Assembly (NCBI GenBank): GCA_029559035.1
Contig: JAKQCT010000090.1
Span: 1-64,000, forward strand
Source of the DNA: Acidobacteriota bacterium
GTDB taxonomy: Bacteria > Acidobacteriota > UBA4820
Direction of reading: 5' to 3'
DNA length: 64,000 bases
Shown piece after piece: positions 25,751 to 34,453 of the stretch. Position 1 is the first letter of the stretch; each line of letters starts with the position of its first letter. Under the pieces are notes generated by a model, which was given only the letters and a program-made list of their open reading frames with translations, made no database searches and had not been told where the DNA came from. Both the position numbers and the translations under genes were made by a program.

Positions 25751-26773
25751 TCAAGGCCAGGGGAAGGTCCTCGGGGAGCGCTCTCCCGGATCGGAAACTT
25801 CCTTTCTCTTTCCGTTGTCTTCGGAAGAATCATAGGCGGCGGCCAGTGTCTTTATTATGGTCATCGCGTCACCGGCGGATCTTTCTATTTCTCTGTCGCC
25901 GCGCACAAGGCCCGAGATCATCGTTTTTGCCGACTCCACTACGCTTTCGCTCTCAAGAACCTCCGTCCTTGTATCAGAAGGACATCCGTACCTCGTCGGA
26001 GGTAGGTCTCTGCTTTCCGGTTTTCTGCTGTTGAAAGTGAACGAACCGCTTATCAGGTCGCCCTCTATCATTCCATGCCTGCAGGTTATGGCCATCCTGA
26101 TCCCCAGGCCGGACCGGTCGCCCAGCACTATCACGGTCCTCTTGCCCGAAGCGGTTTCAGCCACTACCGTTCCGCAAGGATCGTCGAATTTTTCGCCTCG
26201 CGGGTTCCTGCATGTGGAAGGCTTCAACAGTGCCGAAACGGACGACGCTGATTCTTTCAAGATGATCCTGGACATTTCCAGGAAGTGGCTTCCCATCATC
26301 GCAAGGCCCGCGTTGGCGGAAATGAACACGATGTTTTCCGCTCCGCCGAATTCCTCGCTCTCGACCGCTTGCGAAAGAAGCCTGAACCTCTTCATGTATC
26401 TCTGCGGATGGTTCACCGCCAGCCTTACCCCCTTCGAAGCGCATTCTTCCATCATCCTTTGACATGCGCCGACCGAACTGGCCATCGGCTTTTCGCAAAG
26501 AATGTACTTTACGCCTTTTCCCGCCGAAAGCAGCGTCAGGTGCTCGTGGGAATCGCTGTTAGTGGAAACAACGGCCAGGTCGGGCGTTGTCTTTTCCAGC
26601 ATTTCTCCAGCGTCCGTGAAAAAAAGCCCGGGGGCCAGTTTCAATTCTTCGCCGGCTTTATTTACGGCTTCCTCGCTCTTGTCGCACAACCCCGAGATCT
26701 CATAGCCAAGCTCTTTCAGGGCGGATATGTGCCTCATTCCCATCGGCCCAAGGCCGAATACAACCGCTTTCAT
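25751..26773 (-). CDS. Gfo/Idh/MocA family oxidoreductase beside the legionaminic block
   Basis: 340 residues from MKAVVFGLGPMGMRH (ATG 26773), overlapping the upstream aminotransferase stop as ATGA. YILCEKPMASSVGACQRM carries the EKP motif and VRLAVNHPQRYMKRFRLL the active-site region. It is the first gene after the legionaminic acid block and is translationally coupled to it, so it may reduce or oxidise a related nucleotide sugar. No specific reaction can be assigned. Confidence 0.82.
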   Translation of the reverse strand: MKAVVFGLGPMGMRHISALKELGYEISGLCDKSEEAVNKAGEELKLAPGLFFTDAGEMLEKTTPDLAVVSTNSDSHEHLTLLSAGKGVKYILCEKPMASSVGACQRMMEECASKGVRLAVNHPQRYMKRFRLLSQAVESEEFGGAENIVFISANAGLAMMGSHFLEMSRIILKESASSVSALLKPSTCRNPRGEKFDDPCGTVVAETASGKRTVIVLGDRSGLGIRMAITCRHGMIEGDLISGSFTFNSRKPESRDLPPTRYGCPSDTRTEVLESESVVESAKTMISGLVRGDREIERSAGDAMTIIKTLAAAYDSSEDNGKRKEVSDPGERSPRTFPWP

Positions 26774-27969
26774 CGTTTCTTCCCCGCATGGGCGCTTATC
26801 GCCCGGATTACCCTTGCCTGCTCGTCCCTCTTGAGTCCTGTCGAACATGGAAGAGAGATGCAGAGCTTCTTCAGCAATGTGCTGACCCCCTCGCCGACAT
26901 ATGGCGAAGACTCGAAAGCTTTCAAGAGATGCATCGGCTGCCACAGTGGCCTGCTGTCGATGCGCTCTCCGGCGAGCTTTTTCATCAATTCCTTTCTATC
27001 CATCCCGAATTTTTTCTTGTCGATCTTGACCGTGTAGAGCCAGAAAGTGCTCTCGTTCCCTTCCGGCTCGCTCATGGGAACGACGCCCTCGATGGTTCCG
27101 AGCCGCTTGTTGTATGTGGAGGCGATCTTCCTCTTTCTGACAATGTAGTCATCCAATTTTTCCATCTGCGCGCAGCCGATGGCGGAGAGGACGTTGGAGA
27201 GCCTGTAATTGTAACCGACCTCGTTGTGGATGAATTCAATTGAGTCGTCCTTTGCCTGGGTTGTCAGGTATTTCGCTTTTTCAGCAAGCTTCCTGTCGTC
27301 GGTGACGAGCATTCCGCCGCCTCCCGTCGTGATGATCTTGTTCCCGTTGAAACTGAATATCCCCATTTTCCCGAACGCTCCCGCGAGCTTTCCCGCATAC
27401 TTCGAACCGAAAGCCTCGGTGGCGTCCTCCACGACCGGCAGAGAGAATTTCTCAGCGATCGCGTTGATCGCCTCCATGTCACAGCAGTGGCCGAGGATGT
27501 GAACAGGCAGGATCGCCTTCACTATTCTTCCCGAATCCCTGTTGACAAGGCCAAGTTTGCCCTTCCTGCACTTTTTATCGAGAAAATCGTAGAGCCTGCC
27601 GGGGTTCATCTGGAAAGTGTCGTAGTCCGGGTCGATAAAGACAGGCTCGGCCCCCGTGTACTTGATGGCGTTCGCCGGAGCCACGAAGGTCATGTCCGAG
27701 GTGACCACCTCGTCGCCCGGGCCGACCCCAAGGAGCATGAGCGACAAATGTATGGCCGCGGTCCCGTTGACTGCGGCCACGGCGTATTTTGTCCCTACAT
27801 ACTCCGAAACCATCTTTTCGAACCTGTTCACGAAAGGCCCTGCCGACGACACCCAGTTGGTGTCGAGGCATACCTTCACGTATTTCCATTCGTTGCCCTC
27901 CACGCACGGAACGCAGAGAGGGATGAACCCTTCGCCCGGGGGCGTTCCCGGTTCCCTTGTCTTTTTCAT
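26770..27969 (-). CDS. legC: LegC-like nucleotide-sugar aminotransferase
   Basis: 399 residues. LDTNWVSSAGPFVNRFEKMV and YAVAAVNGTAAIHLSLMLLG match the LegC branch of DegT/DnrJ aminotransferases. The PLP lysine is in IFSFNGNKIITTGGGGML. It transfers the amino group of glutamate to C4 of the 4-keto-6-deoxy intermediate made by the LegB-like enzyme encoded just upstream. The legC-legB order and pathway match the Campylobacter and Legionella legionaminic acid routes. Confidence 0.9.
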   Translation of the reverse strand: MKKTREPGTPPGEGFIPLCVPCVEGNEWKYVKVCLDTNWVSSAGPFVNRFEKMVSEYVGTKYAVAAVNGTAAIHLSLMLLGVGPGDEVVTSDMTFVAPANAIKYTGAEPVFIDPDYDTFQMNPGRLYDFLDKKCRKGKLGLVNRDSGRIVKAILPVHILGHCCDMEAINAIAEKFSLPVVEDATEAFGSKYAGKLAGAFGKMGIFSFNGNKIITTGGGGMLVTDDRKLAEKAKYLTTQAKDDSIEFIHNEVGYNYRLSNVLSAIGCAQMEKLDDYIVRKRKIASTYNKRLGTIEGVVPMSEPEGNESTFWLYTVKIDKKKFGMDRKELMKKLAGERIDSRPLWQPMHLLKAFESSPYVGEGVSTLLKKLCISLPCSTGLKRDEQARVIRAISAHAGKKR

Positions 27970-27976
27970 CTTTTCC

Positions 27977-28984
27977 TCATACCTGGTAAATGCCGGTCTT
28001 GTAATGCTTCAGGTTTTCCCCGAGCCAGGACGCCGTGGCCCCGATGCCGTCCATAAGCTCTGTCCTGTGCTCCCATCGAAGCATCCTCTTCGCTTTCGAG
28101 GGATCTGAGAGAAGTATCATAACCTCGCTCGCGTCCGGCCTGAGTCTCTTTTTCTCCGTTCGTATAGCGGCTCTGACTCCCAGGCTCTTCATCGCCGTTT
28201 CCGCGATCTCGCCGACGGAATAGGTTCTTCCCGTCCCGAGCTGGATCACTTGCCCTTCGATCTTCCCTGCAAGGCCCGCCCTAAGGAATCCGTCGACCGT
28301 GTCGTCCACGAAAACCAGGTCCCTCCTGGGCTTCAAGTTCCCTAGATGAAGCTCCTTCCTGCCCGCCAGGAGCTGCGTGATTATCGTCGGGATGACCGCC
28401 CTTGCCGACTGCCTCGGACCGTACGTGTTGAATGGCCTGAGAGTGACAACGGGAAGGCCAAAAGAACAGTGGAACGCTTCGCACAGTTTGTCCGCGGCTA
28501 TCTTTGAAGCGCTGTAGGGCGACTGTCCCTTGAGCTTGTGTTCTTCGGTTATCGGAACGGCGTCGGGCGTCCCGTAAACCTCGCTTGTCGAAGTGTGGAC
28601 GATCCTTTTTACGCCGTTCTTGAGAGACGCCTCCAGTATGTTCAGCGTCCCCTTTACGTTCGTGTCCACGAAAGATTCCGGCGCGCTGTAGGAGTATGGT
28701 ATGGCTATGAGGGCGGCAAGGTGAAAAACGACGTCGACGCCTTTCAAAGCCTTCTCCGCGAAGCCCTTGTCCCTGATATCCCCGAGGATGAACTCCGTGT
28801 TCTTTAGGACCTCTTTCTTCGAATGATCCAGCCAGCCCCACGAACCCTGCGAATTGTAAAAGCAGAAGGCCTTTACATCAGCGCCTGCCGTCACAAGACC
28901 TTCCACGAGATGGCTTCCGATGAAACCGTCTGCTCCTGTAACGAGAACCTTTTTCCCGGAGTATCCGCTTATCGTCTTTTTCAT
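27977..28984 (-). CDS. legB: LegB-like nucleotide-sugar 4,6-dehydratase
   Basis: 335 residues from MKKTISGYSGKKVLVTGADG (ATG 28984); a longer frame is not used because the ATG overlaps the preceding stop as ATGA. VTGADGFIGSHLVEGL binds NAD. FYNSQGSWGWLDHSKK is the LegB hallmark. HTSTSEVYGTP and YSASKIAADKL carry the catalytic Ser/Thr, Tyr and Lys. It converts GDP- (or UDP-) GlcNAc to the 4-keto-6-deoxy form, the first committed step to legionaminic acid. Confidence 0.92.
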   Translation of the reverse strand: MKKTISGYSGKKVLVTGADGFIGSHLVEGLVTAGADVKAFCFYNSQGSWGWLDHSKKEVLKNTEFILGDIRDKGFAEKALKGVDVVFHLAALIAIPYSYSAPESFVDTNVKGTLNILEASLKNGVKRIVHTSTSEVYGTPDAVPITEEHKLKGQSPYSASKIAADKLCEAFHCSFGLPVVTLRPFNTYGPRQSARAVIPTIITQLLAGRKELHLGNLKPRRDLVFVDDTVDGFLRAGLAGKIEGQVIQLGTGRTYSVGEIAETAMKSLGVRAAIRTEKKRLRPDASEVMILLSDPSKAKRMLRWEHRTELMDGIGATASWLGENLKHYKTGIYQV

Positions 28985-30063
28985 CTCGCAGTCCCTCTTC
29001 TTGCCTTTTCGAGCTCGGTGAGTTTGCCTACATCCAGCCACTCCTCCTCTATCTCGAAGCCGCCCACTCTTTTCTTCCTTTGCAGGCAGTGTTCGATGAG
29101 CTGGGGCATTGTGAAATATGCTTCTTTCGGAACCCGGGATAGGAGGGAAGGCTCGACGACATAGATTCCGGAATTGACGAACCACCATTCAAGGGGCTTT
29201 TCCGCGACGGAGGTTATTTCGTCCTCTTCCATCTTGAGCACGCCGAAGGGTATCGTGTGGAGATACTTGTAGACCCCGACAGTGAGGCTGTTCCTGCTCA
29301 GGGAGTGCCTTTCAAGCATCTTTGTTATGTCGAATTGAGTGACGAGGTCGCCGTTCATGACTATCAGCGGTTCACGACCCCTGTTCTTGAAAAGGGAAAG
29401 GGCTCCCGCCGTCCCCATGGGGATCTTTTCCCTTATGTAGTTGATTTCGACTCCGAATTGTTTCCCGTCCCCGAAATACTCTTCTATGATCTCCCTCTTG
29501 TAATTGACGGCGAGAGTAATTTTCTTTATCCCGTGACTGAGCAGATGGAGGATCAGCCTTTCAAGAATGGGCTTCCCCGCTACCGTTACCATCGGCTTGG
29601 GTATGTGCTCGGTGATGGGCTTGAGCCTTTCGCCCTTGCCCCCCGCCATGATGACCGCCCTGTTGGGCTTGGTTTCGGAACCGAGTATGCCGTACAAGGT
29701 GTGTATCCCGATTATCGTCTTGCCCGGGCCAAGTATCGGTATAGCTGTCAGCTTCCTCGCTTTCATCAGGTCCATGACGTCTGAGCGCGAGTGTTTTTTT
29801 TCCACATAGGTGTATTCGCGGTTCATCACCTCGCATACGCTGGTCGCAAGAGTGGCCCCCTTCAAGAGAGCCTTCCTTATATCCCCGTCGGAGAGCGTGC
29901 CCAAGAGCATCTCCTTTTTGTCCGTGACAAGGCAGAGCTTCATTCCGGATTTTTCCAGTGAAATAAGGGCGTCCCTTATTGTTTCCGAACTGTCAATCGC
30001 TATTTTCCTCATTTTAATCTCGTCTTGTGTTCGATCAATCATGATGATCCGCCTTGTTTTCAT
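28981..30063 (-). CDS. ptmE: CBS-domain sugar-1-phosphate nucleotidyltransferase (PtmE-like)
   Basis: 360 residues. Two CBS motifs fill about residues 15-125 (TIRDALISLEKSGMKLCLVTD, SDVMDLMKARKLTAIPILG). The nucleotidyltransferase domain begins AVIMAGGKGERLKPITEHIP and has PLIVMNGDLVTQFD. In Campylobacter, PtmE makes GDP-GlcN from GlcN-1-P and GTP for the GDP route to legionaminic acid. The CBS pair may sense an adenine nucleotide. It is translationally coupled to legB and to the acetyltransferase at 30060. Confidence 0.9.
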   Translation of the reverse strand: MKTRRIIMIDRTQDEIKMRKIAIDSSETIRDALISLEKSGMKLCLVTDKKEMLLGTLSDGDIRKALLKGATLATSVCEVMNREYTYVEKKHSRSDVMDLMKARKLTAIPILGPGKTIIGIHTLYGILGSETKPNRAVIMAGGKGERLKPITEHIPKPMVTVAGKPILERLILHLLSHGIKKITLAVNYKREIIEEYFGDGKQFGVEINYIREKIPMGTAGALSLFKNRGREPLIVMNGDLVTQFDITKMLERHSLSRNSLTVGVYKYLHTIPFGVLKMEEDEITSVAEKPLEWWFVNSGIYVVEPSLLSRVPKEAYFTMPQLIEHCLQRKKRVGGFEIEEEWLDVGKLTELEKARRGTAR

Positions 30064-30710
30064 CCCTTTCTTCTCCCGACAGGTCTGGCGGGAACCCCCG
30101 CGACAACGCTTCCTGCCGCAACATCATTCACTACCGCGGCGCCAACGCCTACCACCGCACCGTTACCGATCGCAACGGCCTGCCTGACCGAAGCCCCGGT
30201 TCCGACATGGGCCATGTCCCCGACCGTCACCATCCCCGAAAGCACGGCTCCCGGGGCGATATGCACATGCCTTCCTATTTTGCAGTCATGCTCGATTATG
30301 GCGCCCGTATTGATGATCGAATTCTCCCCCACGACAACCCCGGGATTTACCACGGCTCTGGAAAGCACCTGGCATCCCCGTTCAAGGACCGCCATCCGCG
30401 AGACGTAAGCCGTGTGCGCAACAATAGTAACCGGGGTAAGCCCGTGTTCGAGTGCCGTGCGGAAAACGCGGGCCCTCGGCCCGTTATCTCCGATGGAGCC
30501 TACCGCGACGACGAATCCGGAAACCCCATCTGCCTTGAGCGAAAAGAGACGGTCATCGCCTCCCGCGATTGGGATCCCATATATTTCCTTCCCCCATAGC
30601 GACTCGTTCCGGTCAAGCACACAAGCGACCTCTATGTTTCCGGCAGTCTGAATGACGTCGATAAGCACGTGTGCGTGGCCTCCCGCCCCCAGAACAACAC
30701 ATCTGCTCAT
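30060..30710 (-). CDS. NeuD/PglD-family sugar O/N-acetyltransferase (LegH-like)
   Basis: About 216 residues from the ATG at 30710, with AGGAAG upstream; a GTG at 30716 is less well placed. CVVLGAGGHAHVLIDVIQT is the N-terminal nucleotide-sugar-binding part. From about 95 it is a left-handed beta helix (VVVGENSIINTGAIIEHDC, IGNGAVVGVGAAVVNDV). LegH acetylates the 4-amino group made by LegC. The gene lies inside the block between ptmE and the 2-epimerase. Confidence 0.87.
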   Translation of the reverse strand: MSRCVVLGAGGHAHVLIDVIQTAGNIEVACVLDRNESLWGKEIYGIPIAGGDDRLFSLKADGVSGFVVAVGSIGDNGPRARVFRTALEHGLTPVTIVAHTAYVSRMAVLERGCQVLSRAVVNPGVVVGENSIINTGAIIEHDCKIGRHVHIAPGAVLSGMVTVGDMAHVGTGASVRQAVAIGNGAVVGVGAAVVNDVAAGSVVAGVPARPVGRRKG

Positions 30711-30712
30711 TT

Positions 30713-31879
30713 TCACTTCCTTTCGGGCCCCAAGTCATGGAAACGCTTCCTGCACAGGGATCTGTCTATCCCGGGACGCGACAGCGCCGTCACTATGACG
30801 CGCGCAGATTCACCGTCGCCGTAAGGGTTCTTCATCCCGATCAGGCTCTTCCTGAAATCCTTATCCGCAACCTTTTTCAAAGCGACGGAAATTGCTATCT
30901 TATCCGGAGGCGTATCCAAAACGTTCCTTCCCCTGACCCGTCCCTTTTGCCTGTCCCCCACGTTTACGACCGGAAGTCCGAAAGAGGCCGCTTCGATGAT
31001 CCCGCTGGAGGAGTTCCCCGCCATCGCAGAAGCGTGTCTCATCATGCTGAAATAGAGGCGGGTTCCGAGGTTCTCGAATATGAAGAATCTCCTGTTGCCG
31101 GTTGATATCTTTTTTATTATTTCCCTTATCTCGTTGGCTCCGGGATCCGCGTTCGGCATCGTTACCAGAACCTTCTTCCCGGAATCCTCAAGCGCCGTGA
31201 AGAACGCGAGCGCCATTCCGCGGTTTGACACTCCGCCAACAGTCTCCGGATGAAGGGTGGCGAGGATAAAGGGCTCCGACGGATCGAAACCCGTCGCCTT
31301 TTTTATCTCGCTTGCCGTCAGAAGCTTTTCATTTTTCAGGTTGTCCAGCGAAGGGGCTCCCGAAGTTATCACCATTTCCGGGTCTTCTCCGAGCTGGATC
31401 ACTCTTCGCCTGTATTCCTCGGTCGCGGTGAAGTGTATATGGGAAAGCTTGGTCATGGCGTGCCTCAGGCTTTCGTCAATCGCCCCTTCCGTGACCTCTC
31501 CTCCGTGGATGTGCGCCACCGGAATGTTGAAAGGCAGGGCTGCCAACGATGCGCAGAACATTTCGAAACGGTCCCCCAACACCATCAGCAGGTCTGGTTT
31601 TTGTCTGACAAATGCCCCTGCGTAGAAACCGATGGATTTCGCCATGGACTTCGCAGTCGATTCCGCGGTGTCGGAGTAGGAAAATATCCTTCCCCTTTCC
31701 GCGATCCTGAACCCTTCATTTTCTATGTCGGTCAACGTGAAGCCGTATTTTTTCGACATGTGGCTTCCAGTCACTATAAGGAAGTAATCAAGGGATCTTT
31801 TCTTTTCGATCTCCCTTATGATCGGCCTGTAAAGCCCGAAATCGGCCCTCGACGTGGTTACGATCCCTATCTTCCTCAT
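30713..31879 (-). CDS. legG: Hydrolysing nucleotide-sugar 2-epimerase (LegG/NeuC)
   Basis: About 388 residues starting MRKIGIVTTSRADFG (ATG 31879, ATGA overlap with the upstream stop). GDRFEMFCASLAALPFN, HIHGGEVTEGAIDESLRHAM and NSSSGIIEAASFGLPVVNVG match the NeuC/LegG family. It epimerises C2 and releases the nucleotide, producing 2,4-diacetamido-2,4,6-trideoxymannose for the synthase encoded just upstream. Confidence 0.92.
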   Translation of the reverse strand: MRKIGIVTTSRADFGLYRPIIREIEKKRSLDYFLIVTGSHMSKKYGFTLTDIENEGFRIAERGRIFSYSDTAESTAKSMAKSIGFYAGAFVRQKPDLLMVLGDRFEMFCASLAALPFNIPVAHIHGGEVTEGAIDESLRHAMTKLSHIHFTATEEYRRRVIQLGEDPEMVITSGAPSLDNLKNEKLLTASEIKKATGFDPSEPFILATLHPETVGGVSNRGMALAFFTALEDSGKKVLVTMPNADPGANEIREIIKKISTGNRRFFIFENLGTRLYFSMMRHASAMAGNSSSGIIEAASFGLPVVNVGDRQKGRVRGRNVLDTPPDKIAISVALKKVADKDFRKSLIGMKNPYGDGESARVIVTALSRPGIDRSLCRKRFHDLGPERK

Positions 31880-32919
31880 TCGAACATTTCCCATTTCAGG
31901 AGAGTCCCGGCTTTTATTTCAGATCTTGCTCTCATTCCTATTAGCTTGGCCTCGTCCGCAGGTGCGATCCCCCCGGGAGGCCTTTTCGCGGTCAGCATCG
32001 AGCCGTGGACCCTCTCCCCTTTTCTTATCAGGCGACTGGAGACAATCGATTTCCTGGCGACCTCCCTGGTGTTGACCTCCGAGGGCATGATCCTCTTGAT
32101 CCCGTCCCCGAGAGCGCTCTCCACCTGCCTTATCTGCTTCACCATCCTCGCCAGCTCCGCGGGGGTCGAGGAAGCCCTGTGGTCAGGCCCCTCGAGCCTC
32201 CTGTCCAAGGTGAAGTGCTTTTCTATCACGGTCGCTCCCAAAACGACCGCGGCGATAGCCACCGAGTTGCCGACCGTATGGTCCGAATAACCCACGGGAT
32301 ACCTGTAATCCTTCATCATGCGGGACATCGCCCTCAGGTTTACTTCTTCGCAGGGGGCCGGATAAGCGCTCACGCAGTGCAGAAGAGCCAGTCCGTTCAC
32401 GCCCGCCTCTTCGAGGAAGGAGACGGTCCTTCTAATCTCTCTTTCCGCCGACATCCCTGTTGAAAGGATAAGCGGCTTTTTGAGCAGCGCGATCTTCCCG
32501 AGGAGCGGGAGGTTGTCGAGGTCACCCGACCCGACCTTGTAGGCTGGGATTCCCAACCTTTCGAGCAGATCGACGCTCTCCTCGTCGAAAGGCGTGGAGA
32601 GGAACACGATCCCCTTTTCCGAGCACCTCGAGCAGATCTTTGCGAACTGCTTTTCCGAGAGCTCGAGAGCTCTGAGCATGGCGTATTGGTCTTTCGAGAG
32701 TGCGTTCTTCTTCTGGTACTCGGCCTGAGGAGTTCCCTTCATTATTAGCTTATCCGCCTTGAAGGTCTGGAACTTCACTGCATCCGCGCCTGCTTTGGCC
32801 GCCGCATCGACGAGTTCGAGGGCCAGGTCAAGCCTGCCGTTGTGGTTGACACCCGCCTCGGCGATTATGAAGCAGGGGTTGCCACTTGCAATCTCTTTCG
32901 TCCCGATGCGAAATCTCAC
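31876..32919 (-). CDS. legI: N,N'-diacetyllegionaminate synthase (LegI/NeuB family)
   Basis: About 347 residues, start GTG at 32919 (a GTG at 32922 is equivalent). IIAEAGVNHNGRLDLALELV starts the TIM barrel; AVKFQTFKADKLIM and PVGYSDHTVGNSVAIAAVVL line the active site. The C-terminal 60 residues form the SAF antifreeze-like domain (VHGSMLTAKRPPGGIAP). It condenses the diacetamido-mannose with phosphoenolpyruvate to the nine-carbon sugar. Confidence 0.94.
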   Translation of the reverse strand: MRFRIGTKEIASGNPCFIIAEAGVNHNGRLDLALELVDAAAKAGADAVKFQTFKADKLIMKGTPQAEYQKKNALSKDQYAMLRALELSEKQFAKICSRCSEKGIVFLSTPFDEESVDLLERLGIPAYKVGSGDLDNLPLLGKIALLKKPLILSTGMSAEREIRRTVSFLEEAGVNGLALLHCVSAYPAPCEEVNLRAMSRMMKDYRYPVGYSDHTVGNSVAIAAVVLGATVIEKHFTLDRRLEGPDHRASSTPAELARMVKQIRQVESALGDGIKRIMPSEVNTREVARKSIVSSRLIRKGERVHGSMLTAKRPPGGIAPADEAKLIGMRARSEIKAGTLLKWEMFE

Positions 32920-33719
32920 CACGCCGTGAAACCCCCGTCAACAATCAGATTCTGACCGGTGACATAGGCCGAAAGATCTGAGGCGAGATAGGCCACGGCG
33001 CCCTTGAAATCCTCCTCCGCCGCCATCCTTCCCATCGGCGTTTTCTTCTCGTACCTTCCGACGAACACTTCCGGCTGGTTCCTGAACACTCCTCCGGGAG
33101 TTATGGCGTTGACCCTTACTCTGGGCGCAAGTAGAGTCGCGAGGTACCGGGTAAGCTGGAGTATTCCTCCCTTGCTCGCTCCGTAACCGGCGGGATTTGT
33201 CATGCTGGTCCCTTCGTAGATCGAAAAGTCGGGACCTACGAGGCCGTAAGTGGAGGAGACAAGAATTACCGAACCCTTTCCGTCCCTTGAAAGATGTTCT
33301 TTGGCCTCCTTCGCCAGAAGGAAGGCTGATGTGAGGTTAACCCTAAGCGCCGACTCGAACGCCGAATAGCTCTGCTCGCCGAACGGGACTGCCCAGCCCG
33401 GAAAATTGGTAGTTCCGACGAAAGCAGCCGCGTGCACAAGGATGTCCAGCCGTCCGAAGTTCTCGATGACAGAGGGAACGATCCGCATCGTATCATTCTC
33501 GTCGAGGAGGTTCCCTTCGACGGCCAGGCATCGCGTCCCAAAAACCGCTGATATCCTTTCGGCAGACTCTTTGGCCTTCCCGCCATCAATGTCGTGGACC
33601 ACCACTTCGGCTCCCTGCTCCGCCAACGCTTCGCAGAATGCCTGTCCGATGTGGCCCGCGCCGCCGACCACGAGCGCCGTTCTTCCTTTCAAGTTCGAAA
33701 GCTCCGACAATTTCCTCAT
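32916..33719 (-). CDS. Short-chain dehydrogenase (PtmA-like)
   Basis: 267 residues from MRKLSELSNLKGRTALVVGG (ATG 33719, ATGA overlap). ALVVGGAGHIGQAFCEAL is the NAD(P) motif. ILVSSTYGLVG and YGASKGGILQLTRY carry the catalytic Ser, Tyr and Lys. A PtmA short-chain dehydrogenase accompanies legionaminic genes in Campylobacter; its exact reaction is not settled. The position between legI and legF supports a role in the same pathway. Confidence 0.85.
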   Translation of the reverse strand: MRKLSELSNLKGRTALVVGGAGHIGQAFCEALAEQGAEVVVHDIDGGKAKESAERISAVFGTRCLAVEGNLLDENDTMRIVPSVIENFGRLDILVHAAAFVGTTNFPGWAVPFGEQSYSAFESALRVNLTSAFLLAKEAKEHLSRDGKGSVILVSSTYGLVGPDFSIYEGTSMTNPAGYGASKGGILQLTRYLATLLAPRVRVNAITPGGVFRNQPEVFVGRYEKKTPMGRMAAEEDFKGAVAYLASDLSAYVTGQNLIVDGGFTAW

Positions 33720-34453
33720 TTTTTTATCCATGGCAGCTCCACGAGCTTCTCCTTCAGAAAAAGTTTCGCTTTTTCGAAATCCTCCAGATGGTCAATGTGG
33801 ATCGCCCGCTGTTCGGGTATTTCAAGCATTAAGTGCTTTCCCTCTTCGATCCATTTTGCAGCCTTTTCCGACAAAATGAAATCTCTTTTCCACAAATACA
33901 GCGAAGCATTTATCCTGAACACCCTCGGGACATCCTGCCTGCGCGTGAACTTTGAAGCCCCCGGGATCAGCGGGCTCATGAGGCCGTCCTTTTCAACTAC
34001 ACAGTGCCACAATGGGTTGAATTCGGGTTCGGAAACACCTATTACGCCATCAGCGTCCGGGTCCGACTCCGCCATGCGGACAGCTTTTTCAATATCATCG
34101 GGATATCTGCCGGGACTTGTCGGATCAAGGAGAAGCAGGCTTTCGTATCTTATGTGGCCGATCTTCTCCATTTCGGTCAGCGCGTGCTGCAGGACCCTTA
34201 TCATCGCTGAGGTATCGGTCGCAAGTTCCGCGGGCCTCATGAAAGGGACATCGGCGCCGTATTTTCTCGCGATCGAGGCGATCTCCACATCGTCAGTCGA
34301 AACGATTATCCTTTCGAGGGAAGGAGCCATTTTCGCGCACATTATGGAATGGGCTATCAGAGGATGTCCCATCAGTTCCTTGATGTTCTTCCCCGGGAGG
34401 CCCTTCGATCCTCCTCTCGCTGGGATCACGCAAAGGACAGGCTTAACTGGCAT
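33716..34453 (-). CDS. legF: CMP-nonulosonic acid cytidylyltransferase (LegF/NeuA)
   Basis: 245 residues. CVIPARGGSKGLPGKNIKEL is the CTP-binding signature. LLLLDPTSPGRYPDDIEKAV carries the conserved Asp-containing loop, and EFNPLWHCVVEKDG the acceptor side. It activates the nonulosonic acid to its CMP form for glycosyltransfer. It opens the core block, and its 5' end overlaps the oxidoreductase at 34443 by 11 bases. Confidence 0.93.
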   Translation of the reverse strand: MPVKPVLCVIPARGGSKGLPGKNIKELMGHPLIAHSIMCAKMAPSLERIIVSTDDVEIASIARKYGADVPFMRPAELATDTSAMIRVLQHALTEMEKIGHIRYESLLLLDPTSPGRYPDDIEKAVRMAESDPDADGVIGVSEPEFNPLWHCVVEKDGLMSPLIPGASKFTRRQDVPRVFRINASLYLWKRDFILSEKAAKWIEEGKHLMLEIPEQRAIHIDHLEDFEKAKLFLKEKLVELPWIKK

